A stretch of DNA of 23,852 nucleotides, taken from IMG/VR virus record IMGVR_UViG_3300034120_001596, positions 1-23,852 of that record; one strand, written 5' to 3'. Shown here in pieces: positions 5,393-11,296 of the stretch. The translations under genes were made by a program, and so were the position numbers. Under the pieces are notes generated by a model that did not search any database, was not told the origin of the DNA, and saw only the letters and a program-made list of their open reading frames with translations. The stretch's first letter is position 1; every line of letters starts with the position of its first letter. This stretch comes from a virus.

Positions 5393-5751
5393 GACATATA
5401 ACTCTCGGACTGGTTACAGTTCTGGGAGTTATAAGTCCCTCATATGCTGGACCCGTAACTCCCAACTTTACTAGTGGGACCATTACCTCAGAAACCAAAA
5501 CTCGTACTGAAGTTGTAGAAACTATCAGGCAAATAGAGTATTCTACTGGAACATCTTACACAGTAACTGGCACCAACATCAATATACCAGGAACTCCTGC
5601 TCCTGGTATGAATTACACAATTCAAACTCAAGGTGCTCCATTCCAATTTAGTGAGACTTACCTGACTCCTGGAGTGGCAAAGGAAACATGGATAGACAGA
5701 AAAACAACAGAAGATTCTATAACAAATACCATATCAGTCTTTACACAGTAA
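5389..5751 (+). CDS. Exported protein with signal peptide, paralogue B
   Basis: The start is GTG at 5389, overlapping the stop of paralogue A (GTGA). The 120-residue product begins with a signal peptide ending ISPSYA, cleavage expected before GP at 21. The mature region repeats the paralogue A motifs: SYTVTGTNIN at 56-65 and Y.I.TQG..F.FSET at 76-90. It lacks the Gly/Ser/Thr-rich C-terminal half of paralogue A. The end of the gene overlaps the next by 64 nt. Function unknown; co-secretion or a two-part complex with paralogue A is inferred. Confidence 0.85.
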   Translation: MRHITLGLVTVLGVISPSYAGPVTPNFTSGTITSETKTRTEVVETIRQIEYSTGTSYTVTGTNINIPGTPAPGMNYTIQTQGAPFQFSETYLTPGVAKETWIDRKTTEDSITNTISVFTQ

Positions 5752-6299
5752 TCTTTCTTTTACTGTTGACATTGACTGGATCAAACAAATCTAGAGCAGA
5801 ACAAGCACCATCAAATACTAACATCGCAGGACCTTCAGCATCTGCTACTGGTAATGTAACTAACCAGGCAGTTCAGGTGCTTCAAGGTCCTTTTGCTTTG
5901 AATACTTTTGGTGCTGGTGTTTCTTGCCAGGGACCAACATTAAACTTCCAAACCTTCGGATATAATAATACAAATATGAATAATGATCCAGGAAGTTATC
6001 AAACTGGTTCATTAAATGTTGGTCTTTCCGCAGGATTTTCTATTCCTCTTGATGGTTCATTACAAGAACTTTGCAAAACAAGAGCTAGAACAGAAATTAC
6101 AAGACAACAAGCAGAAGCGGATAAAGCAAGACTTGACTTTGAGTTAGTCAGATTATTGAAGTGTGGTGAAGCATTAAAGAATGGAATTTCATTTCATCCA
6201 CAAAGTCCTTATGCAAAAATATGTGCTGATATTGTTGTGAAGTATCCAAGAGTACAGGATGTAGCAAATGGAAATCAAACCAATCCAAATAAGAAGTGA
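5688..6299 (+). CDS. Exported or membrane-anchored protein, 203 aa
   Basis: A basic N-terminus (MDRQKNNRRFYNKY) is followed by a hydrophobic stretch at about 17-30 and SRAEQA, fitting a signal peptide or signal anchor. The mature part has an Asn/Gly/Ser-rich domain with two cysteines at about 80 and 128. Then comes a helical, charged segment (RTEITRQQAEADKARLDFEL) and further cysteines near 158 and 178. AGGA stands seven bases before the ATG. It overlaps the preceding gene by 64 nt and the following one by 32 nt. The four cysteines suit disulphides outside the cytoplasm. Not a family I recognise. Confidence 0.8.
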   Translation: MDRQKNNRRFYNKYHISLYTVIFLLLLTLTGSNKSRAEQAPSNTNIAGPSASATGNVTNQAVQVLQGPFALNTFGAGVSCQGPTLNFQTFGYNNTNMNNDPGSYQTGSLNVGLSAGFSIPLDGSLQELCKTRARTEITRQQAEADKARLDFELVRLLKCGEALKNGISFHPQSPYAKICADIVVKYPRVQDVANGNQTNPNKK

Positions 6300-6936
6300 A
6301 CCACCGCCTATCATTCCAACGATAGAACCTCCCGTAACTCGCAGATCAGAACGAACTGTGATACCTGAAATTGATATGCCTATCGTCAATATGCCAGATA
6401 CAACTATCAAGTATCCAGTGATTAATGTTCCAACTCAAGAAGAGTTTGATGCTGCAGTCAGAGCAGAACAAAGAAAGCAAGAAGAAGAAAAGGAAGAAAA
6501 GACCAGAGGACTTCCTGATACTCAACCAGTCTTACCTCAGGTTCAAGTTCCTGTTCAGGATACTCAAGATAATCGGAATATTTCCAATCAACCGTCTACA
6601 AATACGAATCTGGGAGTACCAGTCATTGAAGTACCAATCGTCGGGGAAGTTCCAATTCCTCCAAAAGAACAGGTTATACTTGCTGGCACCACTGCTACTG
6701 CTTCTGTTGCTGCGGCTATTATTGGCAAATCTATGGTGGAATGGATGGTAGGTAAAATGAAACCTATCGTTCAACAAATATTCATAAGAGGCAAGAAACT
6801 CTTGAACAGAGACCTTACCCCCTATGAATTGCAACTTTATTTTGCGGCAGAATTAGATAGAAAGAATCTCAAATTACTTAAAAAAGAATGGAAGAAAGAA
6901 AAGGTAAACCAATACAAAAAAGCACACGATAAGTAA
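6268..6936 (+). CDS. Proline-rich membrane protein, 222 aa
   Basis: The N-terminal 130 residues are rich in Pro, Val and Ile with repeated short PI/PV units (PPPIIPTIEPP, PVIEVPIVGEVPIPP) around a charged helix near 65-80. A hydrophobic, Ala-rich segment at about 137-153 can span the membrane. The C-terminal 65 residues are strongly basic and helical (LKLLKKEWKKEKVNQYKKAH). This suggests a membrane-tethered stalk. It ends the plus-strand block, and its stop abuts the stop of the nuclease gene on the other strand with no gap. Function unknown. Confidence 0.8.
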   Translation: MEIKPIQIRSEPPPIIPTIEPPVTRRSERTVIPEIDMPIVNMPDTTIKYPVINVPTQEEFDAAVRAEQRKQEEEKEEKTRGLPDTQPVLPQVQVPVQDTQDNRNISNQPSTNTNLGVPVIEVPIVGEVPIPPKEQVILAGTTATASVAAAIIGKSMVEWMVGKMKPIVQQIFIRGKKLLNRDLTPYELQLYFAAELDRKNLKLLKKEWKKEKVNQYKKAHDK

Positions 6937-7341
6937 TTACTTCTTACGTTTAGCAGACAGTTCATCAAAATCTTTCTTTTTTGTTCCACCATCATAAGTC
7001 CAAGCATATCCTTCAGAAATCATACGATCATTAAGACATACATCATCAACATATAACCTTCCAAGAATTCTCCCATACTTTTCAGTTGAGTCTGGAAGTT
7101 CTGTTTTAATAAGAATATTTTTTTTACTATCAAGATTTTTTTTCAACCATTCTTTGACTTCTAATCCAAGTGTTTTTTCTTTGAGATCGGTTGTACGACT
7201 TTCTGGAGTATCAACACCACTAAGGCGTACTCGCTTAGTAAGAGAAATATCGAACCCAAGATCAATGTCCGCATCGATTGTGTCACCATCAACTACTCTT
7301 AATACTTGTTTTACTCTATAGATATATGGGTCTTTATCCAT
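6937..7341 (-). CDS. Staphylococcal-nuclease-like (thermonuclease) protein
   Basis: The 134-residue protein has the SNase core with its active-site residues: VDGDT with Asp18 and Asp20, RLSGVDTPE with Arg39, Asp44 and Glu47, and KYGR with Arg91. The length matches a single SNase domain. The enzyme is a Ca-dependent DNA and RNA hydrolase. There is no signal peptide, so it would act in the cytoplasm, perhaps in degrading host DNA or RNA. Its ATG shares one base with the stop of the 70-codon membrane gene (TAATG), and the gene ends the leftward operon. Confidence 0.92.
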   Translation of the reverse strand: MDKDPYIYRVKQVLRVVDGDTIDADIDLGFDISLTKRVRLSGVDTPESRTTDLKEKTLGLEVKEWLKKNLDSKKNILIKTELPDSTEKYGRILGRLYVDDVCLNDRMISEGYAWTYDGGTKKKDFDELSAKRKK

Positions 7342-7553
7342 TAGAATGGCAATTTAAACTTCTCAGTATTTAGTTTAGGAATAGGAAGTTTCTCAAATGC
7401 CTTTGATACTTGCTTCTCCACAACAGCACCAACAAATGCTTCTGGATTATCTAGAATCTTTTGTGCCTTTTGATAAGTTACATAAGCACCATAACAAATT
7501 GCTCCACTAATGGTGAGACTTGTGATTGATAGAATCAGACTCAGATGTTTCAT
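7341..7553 (-). CDS. Small membrane-anchored protein, 70 aa
   Basis: An N-terminal hydrophobic segment (MKHLSLILSITSLTISGAIC, extending to about residue 25) acts as an anchor. It is followed by a helical region with Lys, Glu and Ala and a basic, proline-containing end. GGAG stands seven bases before the ATG. It overlaps the preceding 50-codon membrane ORF by 47 nt and couples to the nuclease gene by TAATG. The anchor could also be an uncleaved signal peptide. Function unknown. Confidence 0.7.
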   Translation of the reverse strand: MKHLSLILSITSLTISGAICYGAYVTYQKAQKILDNPEAFVGAVVEKQVSKAFEKLPIPKLNTEKFKLPF

Positions 7554-7659
7554 TTTGCATCTCCAAATATGCTAGTCTTAATATGTAGTAAATTACATAG
7601 GCAGTAAATATCAAACCAGAACCAAGAACTATAATAACTCCCCAAGGCAAATTACTCAT
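7507..7659 (-). CDS. Small membrane peptide, 50 aa
   Basis: The ATG at 7659 is preceded by an AGGAGG-type site about eight bases away, the best ribosome site in this stretch. The product starts MSNLPWGVIIVLGSGLIFTA and forms one membrane span of about 25 residues, followed by a polar tail with Ser, Asn and His. The first 36 codons fill the gap between two larger genes and the rest overlaps the next gene. It overlaps the 66-codon gene by eight bases. Function unknown. Confidence 0.6.
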   Translation of the reverse strand: MSNLPWGVIIVLGSGLIFTAYVIYYILRLAYLEMQNETSESDSINHKSHH

Positions 7660-7852
7660 TCCATCCCCCCTCCTGTTTGTGTATCCATACCTTTAAATCT
7701 TTCACATATTTTCTTAATATTTGTGCTTGTTCTTCATGCCAAAGATCACCCGTTTCCAATTGAAGACGGGTGTGATTGTCTATGGCTTTAAGAATTTGGT
7801 GAATTGGAGCATTCCAACATTCACGTTTGGGAGTATTCCACTCTCTTGGCAT
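7652..7852 (-). CDS. Hypothetical soluble protein, 66 aa
   Basis: A soluble, Trp- and His-rich protein with MPREWNTPKRECWNAPIHQI at its N-terminus and a helix-forming middle (QILKAIDNHTRLQLE, HEEQAQILRKYVKDLK). GAGG is five bases before the ATG. It lies between the lysine-rich peptide and the 50-codon membrane peptide. I believe similar proteins occur in other cyanomyoviruses but cannot give a function. Confidence 0.72.
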   Translation of the reverse strand: MPREWNTPKRECWNAPIHQILKAIDNHTRLQLETGDLWHEEQAQILRKYVKDLKVWIHKQEGGWNE

Positions 7853-7861
7853 AATACCTCA

Positions 7862-7966
7862 TTATTTCTTCTTACCACCGTTTTTTGCTTTTTTTGCTGT
7901 AGCATTACCTTGATTCTGTTTGGATCCAGCAGAACCTTTCTTACCTTTGTTTGCTGATTTTGCCAT
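7862..7966 (-). CDS. Lysine-rich basic peptide, 34 aa
   Basis: The ATG at 7966 shares a base with the stop of the holin-like gene (TAATG). The product is nearly all Lys, Gly, Ala, Ser and Asn (MAKSANKGKKGSAGSKQNQG, then TAKKAKNGGKKK), with about a third lysine and no hydrophobic residues. It resembles histone-tail or nucleic-acid-neutralising peptides. The extreme composition with correct coupling argues that it is translated. Function unknown; binding DNA, RNA or the cell wall is possible. Confidence 0.65.
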   Translation of the reverse strand: MAKSANKGKKGSAGSKQNQGNATAKKAKNGGKKK

Positions 7967-8322
7967 TATGCCCCTGTGCGAGGTTGAACAAATCCTTCAC
8001 CATCTTCTACTTTGGTTTCTAGTGCCTCAACTCTTGCTTCAAGAGTTTCTGGTGGTGCTTCAAGAGCAGGTGGTTCTGGTGGTGTTTCTACAAACTCTTC
8101 TCTTTTAGGTTCTTGTTTTTTTTCATCTTCATCATCTCCACCTTTCTTCATTGTATTAATACCAAAAGTAGCAGCAGATGCAGTGAAAACTGTCGCAATA
8201 AAGGTGGGATCCATCTTAGATAGAGCACCCGAATAACTTGCGGTGAGAAGAGCAGCAGACCAACCCAAAATACATATACGAATTAGTTGTCCCATAGCAT
8301 TTTCGTTTTTCTTGTTAGTCAT
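7966..8322 (-). CDS. Holin-like two-span membrane protein, 118 aa
   Basis: Two hydrophobic segments (about 12-30 and 39-58) are separated by a short loop containing KMDPT. They are followed by a highly charged, proline-rich region (60-90) and a short heptad-like helix (LEARVEALETKVED). Small size, two spans and a charged C-terminus are the common plan of class II holins, and the gene directly follows the lysozyme gene in the same operon. No family signature is evident, so holin is an inference from layout and context. No Shine-Dalgarno site is visible at the start. Confidence 0.6.
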   Translation of the reverse strand: MTNKKNENAMGQLIRICILGWSAALLTASYSGALSKMDPTFIATVFTASAATFGINTMKKGGDDEDEKKQEPKREEFVETPPEPPALEAPPETLEARVEALETKVEDGEGFVQPRTGA

Positions 8323-8340
8323 TGTAGTTTGTGATTGTGG

Positions 8341-9012
8341 TTAACCTTTTTTCCAAGATTCACCTTCTGCTTTTCTTCTACGAGCAAGTCCTGCTTCTAC
8401 ATTAGAACCAGGATTTCTGTAGAGGTAAAGCGCATCGGGAACTTTGTCCCATTCTTTATTCTTCAGTGTACGAGTAATAGTATTAAAGTTATCGCCACCA
8501 TAAAACCCAGCACCAAGATTATAAGCAAAAGAAAGTAGGGCACCTCTTTTACCATCAGACATTTCATTCCAGTGTGGAATTTTACGAAGTGATGGAAGAA
8601 ACTGGTTCTTACACTGACTAATCAGAAGTTCATCTGCTTCTTGTTGTGTAATTTGGTCTCCCATTTGGAATGCAGATCCATCTTTCTTGCGAGTTGAACC
8701 CCAACCAATTGTGATTGGAAGTCCACCTGAGAGAGGATCTGGATATGCTTTCAGATGGCATCCCTCGAACTCTTTGATTAATTTAAGGCCCATCATAGGC
8801 ATATCGTCACCACCTGCTACGGGAGCGGCAACAGATGGTCCTGATGCTGGTGCCGCATTACCCTTTTTTCCTCTATAAATCTCTGCCCAATCTACATTAT
8901 CTTCTAGATATTTGACTGGTAAATTATCTTCTAACCACTGAACTGCCTTGACATGGTTGGGGTTTTTCTCATCATAAAATTTGAAAAAGTTATGTAAATC
9001 AATTCTTGCCAT
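8341..9012 (-). CDS. GH24 lysozyme (endolysin) with extra N-terminal module
   Basis: The 223-residue protein has an N-terminal module (1-45, LHNFFKFYDEKNPNHVKAVQ) also found in the C39-like peptidase two genes upstream. An Ala/Pro/Gly linker (about 52-70) follows, then a GH24 lysozyme domain. Alignment by eye with T4 lysozyme puts the catalytic triad at Glu83 (FEG), Asp92 (AYPD) and Thr101 (TIGWG). The C-terminal GLARRR..EG.SW is typical of the family. It would cleave the glycan of host peptidoglycan. There is no signal peptide, so release needs a holin or delivery on the virion. GGAGG precedes the ATG. Confidence 0.92.
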   Translation of the reverse strand: MARIDLHNFFKFYDEKNPNHVKAVQWLEDNLPVKYLEDNVDWAEIYRGKKGNAAPASGPSVAAPVAGGDDMPMMGLKLIKEFEGCHLKAYPDPLSGGLPITIGWGSTRKKDGSAFQMGDQITQQEADELLISQCKNQFLPSLRKIPHWNEMSDGKRGALLSFAYNLGAGFYGGDNFNTITRTLKNKEWDKVPDALYLYRNPGSNVEAGLARRRKAEGESWKKG

Positions 9013-9136
9013 TGTTTCCTCCGAAATACTTTTGATAAAGGTCGTTTGCTTCTTTATGTTTTCCGTGATTTGTAAGATCTTTTATGATCTTAAGAATCTT
9101 TCTTTTAAAATCAATCGAAGATTCTTCCCCACCCAT
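8999..9136 (-). CDS. Small charged helical protein, 45 aa
   Basis: The start is ATG at 9136 because a perfect AGGAGG lies five bases upstream; an upstream in-frame extension to 9199 would run deep into the peptidase gene. The product, starting MGGEESSIDFKRKILKIIKD, is a probable helix with Lys, Ile, His and Tyr. It overlaps the end of the peptidase gene by 26 bases and the lysozyme start by 14, and carries the lysozyme ribosome site within its last codons. It sits between two cell-wall enzymes and may act with them. Confidence 0.72.
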   Translation of the reverse strand: MGGEESSIDFKRKILKIIKDLTNHGKHKEANDLYQKYFGGNNGKN

Positions 9137-9782
9137 CGTTTCCTCCTGGGCACCAACGATGCTTGAGAACTGCTTTGGTATAAATGGTCTTCTTACCATT
9201 TGTGACTGGACCAGTATAGTTATCGTTTAGAGAACCATATGGATCATTTACATAGTATCCTTTACCATCTGGAGTCTTACCGATGACTACACACATGTGC
9301 CCACCAGTAGGAGAAGATAGAGAACCACGGTGCAAAATACCAATAACAACTGGTTTTCCTCTATCAAGACTCTTATCAATGTCAGCAAAAGAAAGATTGT
9401 AACTAAAATGTGACTTAATACCATAACCTGCGAGAACCTTTGTCTGAACCGCATGGTCAGTTGTGTCACCAATCGCAAATACTTTTTTAACATATTCATC
9501 ATCACCCTTGATGCTTCCTGGCTTGAGGAAAGCAAGGCACATAGCACACGATGAACTGTTACAAGTTCTATGAGCATCTCTGTAGTTATCTACTTGGTTG
9601 AAATATGGAACGTCAAGAACTGCTGGGGTAGGTGGTTTGGTTCTAAACATTCCGATCCAATCGGTATCTGCGTCATCCATAAACTCAACAGGAAGGTTAT
9701 CTTCTAACCATTGAACTGCTGCTACATGGTTTGCATTATTCTCATCATAATACTTAAAAAAGTTATGAAGATCTAAGGTCAT
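9111..9782 (-). CDS. C39-like cysteine peptidase with lysozyme-shared N-terminal module
   Basis: Residues 1-47 match the N-terminal module of the lysozyme (DLHNFFKYYDENNANHVAAV, then QWLEDNLPV). From about 55 a C39/papain-like domain follows: YFNQVDNY with Gln63 as oxyanion residue, NSSSCAM with Cys79 as nucleophile, GGHMCVVIG with His162, and VNDPYG with Asn179/Asp180. Related phage proteins act on peptidoglycan peptides or are carried on tails. There is no signal peptide. GAGG is five bases before the ATG. The pair with the lysozyme suggests attack on both glycan and peptide, but the substrate is not proven. Confidence 0.85.
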   Translation of the reverse strand: MTLDLHNFFKYYDENNANHVAAVQWLEDNLPVEFMDDADTDWIGMFRTKPPTPAVLDVPYFNQVDNYRDAHRTCNSSSCAMCLAFLKPGSIKGDDEYVKKVFAIGDTTDHAVQTKVLAGYGIKSHFSYNLSFADIDKSLDRGKPVVIGILHRGSLSSPTGGHMCVVIGKTPDGKGYYVNDPYGSLNDNYTGPVTNGKKTIYTKAVLKHRWCPGGNDGWGRIFD

Positions 9783-9805
9783 TTTGCCTCATCTATAACA
9801 CTATT

Positions 9806-9880
9806 TTATTTAGATGATGATGCTTTTACTAAAATCAAAAATAAAATAATTCCATAATAAGCAGCAAAATAATATATCAT
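9806..9880 (-). CDS. Membrane micropeptide, 24 aa
   Basis: The ATG at 9880 overlaps the stop of the 53-codon gene (ATGA). The product, MIYYFAAYYGIILFLILVKA followed by SSSK, is one membrane span with a small polar tail. Position and coupling support it, but it is very short. Function unknown. Confidence 0.5.
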   Translation of the reverse strand: MIYYFAAYYGIILFLILVKASSSK

Positions 9881-10038
9881 CTATAATACTCCTGAATTTT
9901 ATCCAGAACTTGATTGAGATATTTGTTTGCTAATCTTTTTGGGTCTGATCCATAACCAATCTGTTCTCTATACAACTGATCTTTTAACTTCTCAACATGA
10001 CACCTAATTTCTTCTTTTGAAAATTCGTTTCTAGGCAT
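9877..10038 (-). CDS. Small helical protein, 53 aa
   Basis: The product starts MPRNEFSKEEIRCHVEKLKD and continues QLYREQIGYGSDPKRLANKY, a charged protein predicted to form two helices with one cysteine. The SD-like GGTGGAGAT lies 11-12 bases before the ATG, inside the 3' arm of the hairpin that ends the hli operon. This is probably the first gene of the leftward lysis/nuclease operon. I do not recognise a family. Confidence 0.65.
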   Translation of the reverse strand: MPRNEFSKEEIRCHVEKLKDQLYREQIGYGSDPKRLANKYLNQVLDKIQEYYR

Positions 10039-10043
10039 ATAAT

Positions 10044-10075
10044 AAAAAATCTCCACCCATATTTAGAGTAGAGAT
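10044..10075 (-). terminator. Terminator after the hli genes
   Basis: On the minus strand ATCTCTAC (10075-10068) pairs with GTGGAGAT (10056-10049) through eight pairs including one G-T, with an 11-base loop, then six T. It is weaker than the psbA terminators. The downstream arm contains the GGAG ribosome site of the 53-codon gene, so the hairpin could also limit translation of read-through RNA. Confidence 0.6.
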
Positions 10076-10104
10076 AAGTAGGAATACTTAATTATGTTAG
10101 GGTC

Positions 10105-10212
10105 TCACCACACTCCAGGAATCACTTGCCCAGTCAGTGCATAGGCACCCATAGCAGCCATAATTCCAATCATAGCAAACCAACCATTAATACGTTCTGC
10201 TCGTTCGTTCAT
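10105..10212 (-). CDS. hli: High-light-inducible protein (Hli), minimal 35 aa
   Basis: The 35-residue product (MNERAERINGWFAMIGIMAA, then an Ala/Gly-rich end with TGQVIPGVW) is the core Hli helix: the ERAE..NG..AMIG motif with the chlorophyll-binding Glu and Asn, followed by the TG end. Hli proteins sit in the thylakoid membrane and protect photosystems by binding chlorophyll and carotenoid. AAGGAG lies seven bases before the ATG. It is shorter than typical Hli, having only the core. It is the third gene of the hli operon. Confidence 0.9.
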   Translation of the reverse strand: MNERAERINGWFAMIGIMAAMGAYALTGQVIPGVW

Positions 10213-10223
10213 TGTTTTTCTCC

Positions 10224-10310
10224 TTAGTAAGTTTCAGAAAGTTGATTGACAGAATGTGCAAGAAGCACAAAGAAAGTAATACTAGTAATAGTAAAAATTA
10301 CTTCCCCCAT
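10224..10310 (-). CDS. Membrane peptide between two hli genes, 28 aa
   Basis: The ATG at 10310 shares one base with the stop of the first hli gene (TGATG), and the stop lies just before the ribosome site of the second. The product, starting MGEVIFTITSITFFVLLAHS, is a single span with a short polar end (VNQLSETY). Location inside the hli operon suggests a thylakoid membrane role, perhaps with Hli or the photosystems; that is inference. Confidence 0.6.
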   Translation of the reverse strand: MGEVIFTITSITFFVLLAHSVNQLSETY

Positions 10311-10519
10311 CAGATTACACCAAAAAAGAGGTGTCCAGTTGTCGCATAAGATACAAGTGCAGCAACAAATCCAAGCATAGCAACACGTCCATTCAGTTTT
10401 TCTGCACGTTCGTTATGAGTTTCAAGTGCATAACGTTCTGCATCAGATTGAGACACATACATTTTAGGTTCTTTAGCAAACATATTTTGTTGCCCGAACT
10501 CATTAGTTGTTACAGTCAT
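10310..10519 (-). CDS. hli: High-light-inducible protein (Hli), 69 aa
   Basis: A polar N-terminal region of 35 residues (MTVTTNEFGQQNMFAKEPKM) precedes the Hli helix NERAEKLNGRVAMLGFVAAL, with the conserved Glu, Asn and Arg, ending TTGHLFFGVI. The length matches phage Hli proteins. It would sit in the thylakoid and protect photosystems, in line with psbA carriage. It is first in the operon, behind a consensus-like promoter (TTGACA/TATACT). Confidence 0.95.
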   Translation of the reverse strand: MTVTTNEFGQQNMFAKEPKMYVSQSDAERYALETHNERAEKLNGRVAMLGFVAALVSYATTGHLFFGVI

Positions 10520-10546
10520 TTACGTTTTGTTACGAAACATTACAAA

Positions 10547-10575
10547 AGTATATAGCAAAAAGAAAGGGGTGTCAA
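10547..10575 (-). promoter_or_regulatory. hli operon promoter (sigma70-like)
   Basis: TTGACA (10575-10570) and TATACT (10552-10547) are 17 bases apart. The -35 box starts inside the loop of the preceding terminator. The string TGCTTGACACC also surrounds the -35 of the psbA promoter. Transcription would start near 10540, about 20 bases before the hli ATG. Confidence 0.8.
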
Positions 10576-10581
10576 GCACCC
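10557..10581 (-). terminator. Probable terminator of the glycan operon
   Basis: On the minus strand GGGTG (10581-10577), loop CTTGA, CACCC (10571-10567) is followed by the T-rich CTTTCTTTTT. It stands eight bases after the stop of the last glycan gene. The stem is only five pairs, so it may leak. It overlaps the hli promoter. Confidence 0.6.
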
Positions 10582-10588
10582 AATTGTA

Positions 10589-11296
10589 TCAATTATCACT
10601 TTTCCTTTCTATCCTATATGCTCTTCCTGCTTCATCGAATCCATCAATTTCGATATATTCCGTTTCTTCATTAATATCATCATTTGGAACTAAACAAAGA
10701 TATGGACCAGGTATTCTATCAGTATTACTGTAATTTCTATGACCAGAAATATGGTAATGTGCGGAAACAATTTGTTTGCCTGGATTTTTTAATTTATATC
10801 CTTGATCTGCCATTAATTTGGCAATTTTATTATCACATCCAGGTTTACCTAAAGTAAATTCCATCTCATCAGTTGTTGTGATTGGAGTCTTAAACAACCA
10901 AACATCTTGAGACGATGAATTGTTAAATGGAGCAATACACCATTCACCATTTTCACAAAATACTTCCCATCTAGTTAAAGCAAGAAAAACTTTATCCAAA
11001 TCAGCATCTTTTACAACTGCAATACTATCATCTAAGATAATATCTGCATTTGCAATTATGCAAATTTGATCTTTTAAATTTTTATTACAAAATTCAAAAA
11101 GATCTTTATAAGTAGGTCTTTCTTCTCTTTGAATTATTTCTATTTTATCTGATTTAAAATTTAATTTAGAATCATCAGAAATGAAAACATATATCTTTTC
11201 AATGTACTCATTTTCCAAATTCTCGTGAATACAAGTAAGATATTCACTATGCCTCTGATAATCAGGGGATCTAAAATATTCTATCAATAAATTCAT
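10589..11296 (-). CDS. Glycosyltransferase-like protein, 235 aa
   Basis: The N-terminal half looks like a GT-A fold: MNLLIEYFRS as first strand, YVFISDD, and ICIIANADIILDD at about 78-90 with an acidic metal-binding motif. Later blocks SQDVWLFK and CDNKIAKLMADQGY resemble the acceptor side of phage and LPS glycosyltransferases. I cannot name a CAZy family. It is the last gene of the glycan operon; its ATG overlaps the epimerase stop (ATGA). Donor and acceptor are unknown. Confidence 0.7.
   Translation of the reverse strand: MNLLIEYFRSPDYQRHSEYLTCIHENLENEYIEKIYVFISDDSKLNFKSDKIEIIQREERPTYKDLFEFCNKNLKDQICIIANADIILDDSIAVVKDADLDKVFLALTRWEVFCENGEWCIAPFNNSSSQDVWLFKTPITTTDEMEFTLGKPGCDNKIAKLMADQGYKLKNPGKQIVSAHYHISGHRNYSNTDRIPGPYLCLVPNDDINEETEYIEIDGFDEAGRAYRIERKSDN

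Noticed and set aside
6425-6834. 108-codon plus frame and 100-codon minus frame inside the proline-rich gene
   Set aside because: Both are shadows of the gene at 6268-6936; they lack ribosome sites and have skewed composition.
6931-6942. Palindrome AAGTAATTACTT at the convergent stops
   Set aside because: It is made by two facing stop codons, has no loop and no T-tract, and would not make a useful terminator.
9287-9577. 96-codon minus frame inside the C39-like gene
   Set aside because: It is a frame-shifted shadow; the gene in the main frame has all catalytic motifs and no break.
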